Below are positions 7,130-13,795 of a stretch of 15,305 bases of DNA, one piece after another. A model generated the notes under the pieces. That model was not told the DNA's origin and ran no database searches. It saw only the letters and a program-made list of their open reading frames with translations. The number at the start of each line of letters is the position of its first letter. The stretch's first letter is position 1. Source of the DNA: CAKUFA01 sp963656345. Its GTDB lineage: Bacteria > Bacillota > Clostridia > Christensenellales > Aristaeellaceae. The stretch spans positions 1-15,305 of the forward strand of contig CAVKHY010000058.1 in NCBI GenBank assembly GCA_963656345.1. The letters are read 5' to 3'. A program made the translations under genes and the position numbers.

Positions 7130-7137
7130 TTTTCCAC

Positions 7138-7166
7138 TTGAAAAGAGTGAATGGGGCGAATATAAT
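7138..7166 (+). promoter_or_regulatory. Promoter of the AlbA_2-type gene
   Basis: TTGAAA (7138-7143), 17 bases, TATAAT (7161-7166). The spacer contains an AGTGAA half-site (7146-7151), so a bound regulator would block RNA polymerase. Confidence 0.85.
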
Positions 7167-7197
7167 GAAGTAAGAGCGGTCGGAAGGAGGGATTCGG

Positions 7198-8499
7198 ATG
7201 AACTTTGAAACCGAGCAAGTTGAGTTTAAGTCTCAGTTTACAGAGGAGATCTACAAGGAAGTTATCGCCTTTGCTAACACAGACGGCGGTGTTGTGTATG
7301 TGGGTATAGACGATCACGGAAATGTGGTTGGTTTATCGGATGTGGACAGGGAATACACACGTATTACGAACGGCATACGGGACGCAATCATGCCGGATGT
7401 CACCATGTTCGTCCGCTTCACCGTACAGGAAAATAAGGTTGTGCGCATCACCGTGAGCGAGGGCACGAACAAACCCTATTACCTGAAGGGGAAAGGCCTG
7501 AAACCAAGCGGCGTCTTTGTCCGTCAAGGTACATCCAGTGTATCGGCCTCCTCGGAGAAGATTCGCCGGATGATTAAGGAAAGCGACGGCGATGTATTTG
7601 AAGAGGAACGCTCCCTTGAGCAGGAATTAACCTTTACAGCGGCAGAAAAGGCATTTCGTCTTTACGGCGTGGCATTTAGCCGGGAAAAATATCGTGCCCT
7701 TGGCATGATTCAAAAGAAAGACGGCACGTTCACCAACCTTGCTTGGCTCCTTTCGGATCAGTGCGCCCATACGACGAAAATCGCTGTATTCAGTGATGAT
7801 GCATGCACGGTTTTCCGTGACAGCAGGGAGTTTGGAGGCTCGCTCTTCCAGCAATTTGAAGATGCCGTTCAATATCTGGCTTTATGCAATAAAACAAGCT
7901 CCACCATCAAAGGCATTACACGGATTGACCGGCCTGATTACCCGGAGGAAGCAATTCGCGAAGCTTTGCTGAATGCGATTGTTCATCGTGATTACAGCTT
8001 TAGCGGCAGCATTATCATCAATGTTACCGACCATAAAATGGAGTTCATTTCCCTTGGTGGTTTGCTTCCCGGCCTTTCTCCCGAGGATATTTGCAATGGC
8101 ATCTCGCAGCCGCGCAATAAAAACCTGGCTGAGATTTTTCATCGACTGCGACTGATTGAAAGCTACGGCACCGGCATCCGCAGAATTTTCAGCCTGTATG
8201 CCGGCTATGCAGAACAGCCTGAAATTGCGGTGACCCGGAACACGTTCAAAATGATCCTGCCGAACATGAACAATATGCAAGCCGGCAAGGTCAATGGTGA
8301 AGCATCCGAAGGCATATCCGAACAGATGCAAAAAATTCTTGATATCATCAGGGCAAAAGGTCAGATAACCGAAAAAGAAATCTGTACGCTGCTCGGCATA
8401 AAGAAAACCCGTGCGTATACCATCACAAAAGAGATGCGTGACCGCAATTTGATTCAGGTTGTCGGCCGGGGAGAAACGAAAGTCTACACGTTGTCATAA
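7198..8499 (+). CDS. AlbA_2 (Schlafen-type) / RecG-like C-terminal domain regulator with winged helix
   Basis: A 433-residue protein. Residues 5 to about 125 match the AlbA_2 (putative DNA-binding, Schlafen-related) domain: VEFKSQF, VIAFANTDGGVVYVGIDDHG, and PSGVFVRQGTSSVSAS. Residues about 248-355 match the ATPase-like HATPase_c_4 region often called RecG C-terminal: REALLNAIVHRDYS, INVTDHKMEFISLGGLLPG, SYGTGIRRI. Residues about 373-433 form a winged helix (ITEKEICTLLGIKKTRAYTITKEM). The ATG has GGAGG upstream. Such proteins are common in Firmicutes and are often annotated as transcriptional regulators or putative ATP-dependent helicases without proof. The AGTGAA palindromes ahead of the gene suggest it binds its own promoter. 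It is a single-gene unit ending in a bidirectional terminator. Confidence 0.88.
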   Translation: MNFETEQVEFKSQFTEEIYKEVIAFANTDGGVVYVGIDDHGNVVGLSDVDREYTRITNGIRDAIMPDVTMFVRFTVQENKVVRITVSEGTNKPYYLKGKGLKPSGVFVRQGTSSVSASSEKIRRMIKESDGDVFEEERSLEQELTFTAAEKAFRLYGVAFSREKYRALGMIQKKDGTFTNLAWLLSDQCAHTTKIAVFSDDACTVFRDSREFGGSLFQQFEDAVQYLALCNKTSSTIKGITRIDRPDYPEEAIREALLNAIVHRDYSFSGSIIINVTDHKMEFISLGGLLPGLSPEDICNGISQPRNKNLAEIFHRLRLIESYGTGIRRIFSLYAGYAEQPEIAVTRNTFKMILPNMNNMQAGKVNGEASEGISEQMQKILDIIRAKGQITEKEICTLLGIKKTRAYTITKEMRDRNLIQVVGRGETKVYTLS

Positions 8500-8518
8500 A
8501 GGATCATGGATCAAGCGA

Positions 8519-8555
8519 AAAACCGGGCAATCGGCTCTGCCGATTGCCCGGTTTT
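8519..8555. terminator. Bidirectional terminator between AlbA_2 gene and cysK
   Basis: AAAACCGGGCAATCGG and its exact complement CCGATTGCCCGGTTTT form a 16-pair stem around CTCTG. It has an A-run on the left and a T-run on the right, so it works for both convergent genes. The cysK stop codon is two bases away. Confidence 0.92.
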
Positions 8556-8556
8556 C

Positions 8557-9486
8557 TTACTCACTAAACAGCGCCGTGCTCAGGTACCGGTCCCCCGTGT
8601 CCGGCATCAGCGCCACAATAATCTTGTCCTTGTTTTCCGGCCGCTGTGCCAGCACCGTGGCGGCGTGCAGGGCTGCGCCGGAGGAAATGCCCACCAGCAC
8701 CCCCTCACGCCGGGCAATCTCCCGTCCGGCGGCAAAGGCGTCCTCGTTCTCCACGGGAATGATCTCGTCGTACACCTTCGTGTCCAGCGTCTCCGGCACA
8801 AAGCCTGCGCCAATGCCCTGAATCTTGTGGGCGCCGGCAATCCCCTTGGAAAGCACAGGGGAAGTGGCAGGCTCCACCGCCACAATCTTCACGTTGGGGT
8901 TCTGTTCCTTCAGGTATCTGCCCACACCGGTCAGGGTGCCGCCGGTGCCTACCCCGGCCACGAAGAAATCCACTTTCCCCTCCGTATCCCGCCAGATTTC
9001 CGGGCCGGTGGTGCGGTAGTGAACGGCAGGATTGGCAGGGTTCACAAACTGCCCGGGGATGAAGCTGTTCGGGATCTCCCTGGCCAGTTCCTCCGCCTTG
9101 GCGATGGCGCCCTTCATGCCCTTGGCGCCTTCGGTAAGCACCAGCTCCGCCCCGTAGGCCTTCAGCAGGGTGCGGCGCTCCACGCTCATGGTTTCCGGCA
9201 TGGTGAGGATGATCCGATACCCTCGTGCCGCCGCCACGGAGGCCAGGCCGATGCCCGTGTTGCCGCTGGTGGGCTCGATGATGACTGAACCCTTCTTCAG
9301 CTTGCCCTTTTCCTCCGCATCATCCAGCATGGCCTTGGCGATGCGGTCCTTCACGCTGCCGGCGGGGTTGAAGTATTCCAGCTTGGCCAGGATGGTGGCG
9401 TGGAGCTGATGGGCCTGCTCATAGTTGCCCAGCTCCAGCAGAGGGGTGTTGCCGATGAGTTCCGTTGCCTGATGATAAATCTTCAT
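8557..9486 (-). CDS. cysK: Cysteine synthase A (O-acetylserine sulfhydrylase)
   Basis: A 309-residue pyridoxal-phosphate enzyme that makes L-cysteine from O-acetylserine and sulfide in the cytoplasm. K46 in NPAGSVKDR is the cofactor lysine. PTSGNTG (72-78) is the substrate-binding loop, GVGTGGT (178-184) holds the phosphate, and SSG (268-270) contacts the pyridine nitrogen. HKIQGIGAGFVP (220-231) and PDTGDRYLST (295-304) are typical of CysK. Length is normal. The start at 9486 is chosen for its conserved N-terminus and AAAGGA upstream; a longer frame reaching 9678 would translate the leader and terminator. Transcription begins at the promoter at 9729-9757 and passes a cysteine-rich leader peptide and a terminator, so expression is probably set by cysteine attenuation. 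Confidence 0.95.
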   Translation of the reverse strand: MKIYHQATELIGNTPLLELGNYEQAHQLHATILAKLEYFNPAGSVKDRIAKAMLDDAEEKGKLKKGSVIIEPTSGNTGIGLASVAAARGYRIILTMPETMSVERRTLLKAYGAELVLTEGAKGMKGAIAKAEELAREIPNSFIPGQFVNPANPAVHYRTTGPEIWRDTEGKVDFFVAGVGTGGTLTGVGRYLKEQNPNVKIVAVEPATSPVLSKGIAGAHKIQGIGAGFVPETLDTKVYDEIIPVENEDAFAAGREIARREGVLVGISSGAALHAATVLAQRPENKDKIIVALMPDTGDRYLSTALFSE

Positions 9487-9549
9487 GGTGCGTCGTTCCT
9501 TTCTGTTTTGTCGTTTGGGGGAAGGGTGCTTCAAGGTTTTCGGTAACGC

Positions 9550-9587
9550 AAAAAAAGGCAGGATGAGTGGATCCTTCTCATCCTGCC
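9550..9587 (-). terminator. Attenuator terminator upstream of cysK
   Basis: On the minus strand, GGCAGGATGAG and CTCATCCTGCC form a perfect 11-pair stem with a 9-base loop, followed by seven Ts. It lies between the leader peptide and cysK, 63 bases before the cysK start. A terminator inside a 5' leader implies conditional read-through. Confidence 0.92.
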
Positions 9588-9722
9588 CCGGAAGATACCT
9601 ATTTCGCAGCTGCGTTGTCAGGCACGGAAAGCCATGCACAGCTGTCCTCCGCAACAGGACGACTGCTGACAACAACACATCATCATGCCGTACATGCTCT
9701 CCAACCTCCTCGCCTTGAATTG
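9588..9722 (-). promoter_or_regulatory. cysK leader RNA with alternative pairings
   Basis: On the minus strand, TCGTCCTG in leader codons 12-14 (9662-9655) can pair with CAGGATGA of the terminator 5' arm (9585-9578) over eight pairs, one G-U. That would prevent termination. A competing local hairpin pairs GTCCT (9660-9656) with AGGAC (9648-9644). A third, GCATGG-CTTT-CCGTGC (9637-9622), overlaps the end of the peptide frame. Ribosome position could choose between these folds. No T-box or SAM-box conserved sequence is visible. Confidence 0.65.
9618..9695 (-). CDS. Cysteine-rich leader peptide of cysK (25 residues)
   Basis: A short open frame with AGGAGG nine bases before its ATG, starting about 27 bases after the predicted transcript start. 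It encodes 25 residues, six of them cysteine: positions 7-9 (CCC), 14-15 (CC) and 20. It has no features of a mature functional protein. Enrichment for the end product of the downstream gene, with a terminator following, is the signature of a leader peptide whose translation senses charged tRNA-Cys. Reading frame and ribosome site are directly visible; the regulatory role is inferred. A small metal- or thiol-binding peptide is the alternative. Confidence 0.8.
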   Translation of the reverse strand: MYGMMMCCCQQSSCCGGQLCMAFRA

Positions 9723-9728
9723 CTTGGG

Positions 9729-9757
9729 ATTATAGCCCTGCGTGAAAGAAATGTCAA
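9729..9757 (-). promoter_or_regulatory. Consensus promoter of the cysK transcript
   Basis: On the minus strand, TTGACA (9757-9752), 17 bases, TATAAT (9734-9729): a perfect sigma-A consensus. Such a strong promoter fits control after initiation by the leader attenuator. Confidence 0.95.
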
Positions 9758-9812
9758 CCCTCCGGGCGATGTTTTTTCGCTGTATCCCTTTCCGTGACCT
9801 GACGGACTTTGA

Positions 9813-10466
9813 TCAGTCCGGCGCCTGCACCGTGGGAACAACCGTGACCGGGAAGGTTTCGCTGCTCATGAACGTCAGCTTTGCCGTGTCCGGGTTAACC
9901 GAGTAGATCTGCACCGTCCAATGAAGCTGTAAGGGTTCTTCAGAGGACTCCGGCAGGCAGCATCCGCTGTACAGTACGGTTTTGCCCTCCTGGATGCTGT
10001 GATCCAGAAAATACTGTCCGTAGCTGTCGAATTCCTCCAAATAAACGTACACGCTTCGGATTTCCTTGCCGGCCGCTTGGGCGGCTTCCCGAAAAGAACG
10101 ATCATCCGCCCCCTCTGAAACAAAATTTTCACCGCAAGCCGGTCGATCCAGGGTTGCGCCGCCGGGAAGCAGAAACACCTGCTCACTGCTGGTCAACGCA
10201 CAGGTCAATATCCACTCACCGTCGCAGGCCACCTGCGCAAATTCGATCTTTATATCCTCGATCTCCGCTGTGGAGGGCGTAAAGGAAGTCTGCGGATTTT
10301 CCAGGGCAGCGGGCTGAATCGGCAAAAGATACAGTTCTGCATAGGGGGACAGATAGTCGCCGCTTACGCTGTCGGGCAGCGTTTCCGCATAACCTGTGCT
10401 GCAGATCAGGCAGAAGCAAAGCAGGATGCTTCCGATCATCCGTCGCCCCATCGTGGTTTTTTTCAT
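9813..10466 (-). CDS. Exported protein of unknown function (217 residues)
   Basis: The N-terminus MKKTTMGRRMIGSILLCFCLICSTGYAE is a signal peptide with a likely cleavage after YA, giving a mature protein of about 190 residues. The rest alternates short beta-rich stretches (KIEFAQVACDGEWILTCALTS, VYVYLEEFDSYGQYFL, LQLHWTVQIYSVNPDTAKLTF) and contains four cysteines in the mature part. I do not recognise a family. The start has GGAGG ten bases upstream inside the end of the previous gene, whose stop codon is two bases away, so the two are translationally linked. It is the last of four exported-protein genes. Confidence 0.8.
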   Translation of the reverse strand: MKKTTMGRRMIGSILLCFCLICSTGYAETLPDSVSGDYLSPYAELYLLPIQPAALENPQTSFTPSTAEIEDIKIEFAQVACDGEWILTCALTSSEQVFLLPGGATLDRPACGENFVSEGADDRSFREAAQAAGKEIRSVYVYLEEFDSYGQYFLDHSIQEGKTVLYSGCCLPESSEEPLQLHWTVQIYSVNPDTAKLTFMSSETFPVTVVPTVQAPD

Positions 10467-10468
10467 GG

Positions 10469-11824
10469 TTACTGATCCTCCATTTCAAGCATCTGCGCCA
10501 TATGATCCAGCTCCTGCACAAATTGATCGGTGCTCAGCGTGCCCAGCGCATACTGCTCTTCCAGGCGGCGCACCTTTTGTCCCTCATCCGTGTCGGGATC
10601 AAAAACGCTGGGGCCTTGGAAATACAGCCGATCGCCATACTGCTGGTAGACCCGGATATCCTCGGGGGATAGGTCGTACATGTTGTCAGGATCCGTGGCC
10701 TTGGCGTATTGCGCTTTTTTCTCATCAAGGCGGGTGGTGATCGCTGCACGCTCGTCCACGCTTAAGCTGCTTTTCTCCAGCTCAGCCTCCAACCCGGCGA
10801 TGGTTTCGGCCAGCGCTTCCGCTACACGCTTCTGATTCTCATTTTCCACAGGCTGTGCATCGGGGTAAAAGTAGACCTTCTCCCCATCGTTCATCTGTTG
10901 AAGCTGCTGCGCCAGGTACTCCCTCGACAGCTCAATTTCCTGACTGCGAACGTTGATAAAGCCGGCAAAGATCGTTGCTTTGATCAGGATCGGCTGATCT
11001 TCCGTCAGGCGCAGAGGCACATAGTACCGCAGGGATTGAGGAGAAGATGCATTGTCGAACAGGGAATACGTCCCCGCCTGTACCGGCTCGCAAGCATACA
11101 ATGCTTTGCCGATGCCTTGGCAGCGCTCCAGCAGATTTTTCATCTCGGCGGTATCGAAGCGAAGAGGCTGATGGCTGCCATTGCTCTGCAGAATGTGGTT
11201 GTCCACAAGCAGCTGCACCAGGTACAGCACATAGCTGTGGGCGCCGTACTGCCCCTCGTCAAAGTAGCCGCAAATGCGGATGTCGTCCTCCGGGTCTGCC
11301 TGAATGCGGTCGATCCACCGTTCCAGAAAATCCAGATAATCCGTGAAGGAAGAAGGCACATCCGCTTCCGTGAAGCCGGCTGCGGCCCATGCTTCCGGGT
11401 CGTATGCATAGTAAGAAATGCTGCATCCGTAGGGAACGCCGTAGAGCACGCCGTCATAGCTGAGCTGTTCCCGAAAAGGCGCATACATGCTTTCCACGGC
11501 GGATTGGATGCTTTCGTTGCCCGTCAGCGGCGCCAGATACCCTTTCTCCATCAGCGAACGAATGTTGAAGCTGCTTGTATTCAGGGTGAAAACATCATAG
11601 GGCAATTCGCCGGTCAGGAAGCCGTTGAGCACCTGCAACGTGTTGTAATAGACGGTGCTGTCCGTGTGGATCTTCACATCCAGATGCTTTTCGACAAAGG
11701 TGGCATACCCCGGAGAAGAGGCGTCAAAGCCATAGAAGCAAACGCTGCGTTCACCAAGGGCTCTTCCCGTAAGCAGCAAGGAAAAAACAAGGCATAAAGA
11801 GCATACTTTTCTCATCGACGGCAT
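10469..11824 (-). CDS. Exported solute-binding-like protein with helical C-terminus
   Basis: A 451-residue exported protein. The N-terminal MRKVCSLCLVFSLLLTGRALGE is a signal peptide. The region about 27-300 resembles family 1 ABC solute-binding proteins: an early strand, a lobe segment LPYDVFTLNTSSFNIRSLME followed by KGYLAPL (75-100), then DGVLYGVPYGCSISYYAYDPEAW (124-146). Residues about 330-375 are strongly helical and charged (coiled-coil-like: VAEALAETIAGLEAELEKSS), a feature not usual in this family, and the C-terminus is acidic. AGGAGG lies seven bases before the ATG at 11824; the ATG twelve codons earlier lacks a site. No permease or ATPase is linked, so classic import is uncertain. 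Role unknown. Confidence 0.75.
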   Translation of the reverse strand: MPSMRKVCSLCLVFSLLLTGRALGERSVCFYGFDASSPGYATFVEKHLDVKIHTDSTVYYNTLQVLNGFLTGELPYDVFTLNTSSFNIRSLMEKGYLAPLTGNESIQSAVESMYAPFREQLSYDGVLYGVPYGCSISYYAYDPEAWAAAGFTEADVPSSFTDYLDFLERWIDRIQADPEDDIRICGYFDEGQYGAHSYVLYLVQLLVDNHILQSNGSHQPLRFDTAEMKNLLERCQGIGKALYACEPVQAGTYSLFDNASSPQSLRYYVPLRLTEDQPILIKATIFAGFINVRSQEIELSREYLAQQLQQMNDGEKVYFYPDAQPVENENQKRVAEALAETIAGLEAELEKSSLSVDERAAITTRLDEKKAQYAKATDPDNMYDLSPEDIRVYQQYGDRLYFQGPSVFDPDTDEGQKVRRLEEQYALGTLSTDQFVQELDHMAQMLEMEDQ

Positions 11825-11856
11825 ACGCAGTCCTCCTGTTTTGACGCAGAAGAATG

Positions 11857-12885
11857 TCACCAGGTGACATCCTCCTTACGAATCACAAAATTTCCGTAGG
11901 ATGCGGGAACGCCGGGCGATGGTTCTGTGCTGTCCATGCGGCTGAAGTACCACTCATAGGATTGTATCCAGTGCTTTTCATACTGCATGGCCAGGTCGAT
12001 ATGCATGCTTTTTTTGTTGACCACAAGCACCTGATAGGGCGCAGGATAAAGGTTTGTCAGGCGATTCGGATCATAAGGAATCTCCTGTGTAATGGGAATG
12101 GCGATGAGCCTGCCGTCACTGCTGTAAATGCCTTTGGGCACAGACCATGCCGGTTCTCGCGTTTCCCAAAAAGCATCCTGATGAAAATCGTACAGCAGGC
12201 CGGCGTCATCAAGCTGATTCAGCTCTTCATAATCGGAAAGCGAAATGTTTGCCACATCCCAGTCATCAGGGTTGGCCAGCAGCTCTTCTACCGTCCAATG
12301 CAGCCATGTCGCTCTGGCAATTCCCTGCGTCTTTCGTTCCAGTTCCACAGGCCGCCCGTCAATGATGGCGCGTCCGAGCCTATCAGGCGAACGTACGACG
12401 CTGGCGCTTGGATTGACTTTGGCGATGATCCAGGTGATATCCTGGGTTTCCTCGTCGTAATCATAGCAGTAAACTTCATAAAGCAAATAAGGGTGCTCCG
12501 GCAGCTGGGCTTTCACCCAATCCGGATACAGCCACTGTAAACTGGCAAGGGACGATGAAGGATAATAGCCCCGTGTCCGGATGATGCCTTTATCGGCGAG
12601 CTTCTGCAAATCCACATCCTTCGAGGAAACAATGGCCATATCCCACTGTTTCTTTTCTTTGATGAGTTCTTCCGTTGTTCCGCCAAAGCGCACATTCAAC
12701 GGGGCGGCAGCTTCTACCTCGTCATAAACAGCACGCAATACATTGTACTTCAGAGAATCGCCGTCGACCGCACCCCATGCGTCCAGTATTGGTTGGTAAC
12801 GCTCCGGAATATCCGTTTCTGCATGAGCACAGGTGAAAGAAAAGAACATGAACAATGTTGTGATGAAGAGAAAAAACCTTTTCAT
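11857..12885 (-). CDS. Exported protein with duplicated solute-binding-like segment
   Basis: A 342-residue exported protein with signal peptide MKRFFLFITTLFMFFSFTCAHAE, cleavage likely after HA. Two segments resemble each other and the lobe motif of solute-binding proteins: EELIKEKKQWDMAIVSSKDV then DLQKLADKGII (about 73-102), and EELLANPDDWDVANISLSDY then EELNQLDDAGLL (about 200-231). A later DGRLIAIPI (258-266) fits the same fold. The start at 12885 has GGAGG eight bases upstream; an ATG nine codons earlier has none. The gene ends 32 bases before the next solute-binding-like gene. It follows a hairpin after the first gene of the operon. It could be a sensing or binding protein; its function is not known. 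Confidence 0.75.
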   Translation of the reverse strand: MKRFFLFITTLFMFFSFTCAHAETDIPERYQPILDAWGAVDGDSLKYNVLRAVYDEVEAAAPLNVRFGGTTEELIKEKKQWDMAIVSSKDVDLQKLADKGIIRTRGYYPSSSLASLQWLYPDWVKAQLPEHPYLLYEVYCYDYDEETQDITWIIAKVNPSASVVRSPDRLGRAIIDGRPVELERKTQGIARATWLHWTVEELLANPDDWDVANISLSDYEELNQLDDAGLLYDFHQDAFWETREPAWSVPKGIYSSDGRLIAIPITQEIPYDPNRLTNLYPAPYQVLVVNKKSMHIDLAMQYEKHWIQSYEWYFSRMDSTEPSPGVPASYGNFVIRKEDVTW

Positions 12886-12913
12886 CCCATGATCCTCCGT
12901 TGCGAACAACATA

Positions 12914-12938
12914 AGGAGAGGAGGTGACCTCCTCTCCT
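12914..12938 (-). promoter_or_regulatory. Perfect intercistronic hairpin
   Basis: AGGAGAGGAGG and CCTCCTCTCCT form an 11-pair stem with a three-base loop in the 62-base gap between the first and second exported-protein genes. No T-run follows. It probably protects the upstream message or partly terminates transcription, and one arm resembles a sequestered ribosome site. Confidence 0.7.
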
Positions 12939-12947
12939 GCTGAATGA

Positions 12948-13361
12948 TTAGTTGTCAGGATTGAAGAAGGTAACAAACTGACCATAGAAATTCAACGTGC
13001 CGGAATCACGATCGTCCAAGCGGCCACGGTAAGAAAGATTATACATGACGCCTTGACAATTCGTCTTGTACGGATGGTGAGTCGTGCTTGGACCGGAGTA
13101 AACCCAAGTAGCACTGGCTGCATTGGCTCCGTTGTGCACCCGGGTTACAGCACGATGAGTAGAAGACAGATTACTTCTGCTGGTATCCAGCACAATGTAC
13201 CATGCGTTTTCGGTTTTTTCAATACCGGTGCACCCGATTTGGTATTGCGTCGTGCTGGTCGTCGTGATACCAAAGTTATACCTCATAGTAACGGTCTCGG
13301 CAAGCGAGGTGCTTGTGATAGCAAGTGCAAGAACCAAAACAAGAACGAACAGCTTTTTCAT
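12948..13361 (-). CDS. Small exported protein of unknown function (137 residues)
   Basis: MKKLFVLVLVLALAITSTSLAE is a signal peptide with a clear SLA-E cleavage site, giving a mature protein of about 116 residues. It is rich in Thr, Ser, Tyr and Asn, with two cysteines (about 44 and 103) that may form a disulfide, and a beta-sheet-like pattern (ENAWYIVLDTS, ASATWVYSG, YNLSYRGRLDDRDSGTLNFYG). It ends in FFNPDN. I do not recognise a family. GAGGAG lies seven bases before the ATG. As the first gene, followed by a stable hairpin, it is probably the most highly made product of the operon. A secreted effector, adhesin or bacteriocin-like product are possibilities without direct support. Confidence 0.75.
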   Translation of the reverse strand: MKKLFVLVLVLALAITSTSLAETVTMRYNFGITTTSTTQYQIGCTGIEKTENAWYIVLDTSRSNLSSTHRAVTRVHNGANAASATWVYSGPSTTHHPYKTNCQGVMYNLSYRGRLDDRDSGTLNFYGQFVTFFNPDN

Positions 13362-13795
13362 ACGTATACTCCTCTCTAAAGTCGGTCGCAGGCGTACAAA
13401 AAACTTATGCTGAATTTTGCCTGTCTCAGGCAGTTGTTTTCACCAAAGGAATCACACCTTTCGATGACACACCATGTCCTCCCCCTTGCGTCTATTAATA
13501 ATATTCGATGCTGCATCATGTAAATCCTGCTTTTTTTGAAAAGCAATTTTTAATTTTGATGATATTTTCTTTGAAATCCAGGTATAGCAAATAAACGACT
13601 CAGCATGTTTACGGTCTGAAAACTTTCCAGACTTCCTTTGCAGGGGGAAAGCTTTACCGCCATAGAAAAAACATGCAACCGGGGCGGCTTTTGTTCATGC
13701 CTGTGCATGGATTCTTTCCGGATAAAAGGATTTTCCCTTTTCAACAGAGAAATGGAATACTATCCGTGCCGTATCGAAAGGAGTATCACCTGCCC
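13362..13795. other. Intergenic region between divergent units
   Basis: This 434-base AT-rich stretch lies between the minus-strand exported-protein operon and the plus-strand zinc-ribbon gene. It holds a weak minus-strand promoter (13495-13524) and a leader of about 125 bases. The leader contains a purine-rich tract AAGGGGGAGGAC just before a tiny frame (13452-13475, seven residues) and a small hairpin TGCCTG-TCT-CAGGCA (13418-13432). On the plus side I find only weak promoter-like matches, and no convincing gene. Confidence 0.4.
13495..13524 (-). promoter_or_regulatory. Weak promoter for the exported-protein operon with palindromic spacer
   Basis: On the minus strand, TTTACA (13524-13519) is followed by TATTAA after 18 bases or TATTAT after 15. 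The spacer contains the palindrome GATGC-T-GCATC (13507-13517), a possible operator. The match is moderate only. Confidence 0.35.

Noticed and set aside
9487..9678. N-terminal extension of cysK to 9678
   Set aside because: It would translate through the leader terminator; the normal CysK N-terminus starts at 9486.
9588..9722. T-box or SAM riboswitch in the cysK leader
   Set aside because: Neither the T-box conserved sequence nor S-box core motifs are visible, while a peptide frame with ribosome site is.
12948..13361. Lactococcin 972-type bacteriocin cluster
   Set aside because: Size, secretion and Ser/Thr/Tyr content are vaguely similar, but the characteristic sequence, multi-span immunity protein and ABC ATPase are absent.
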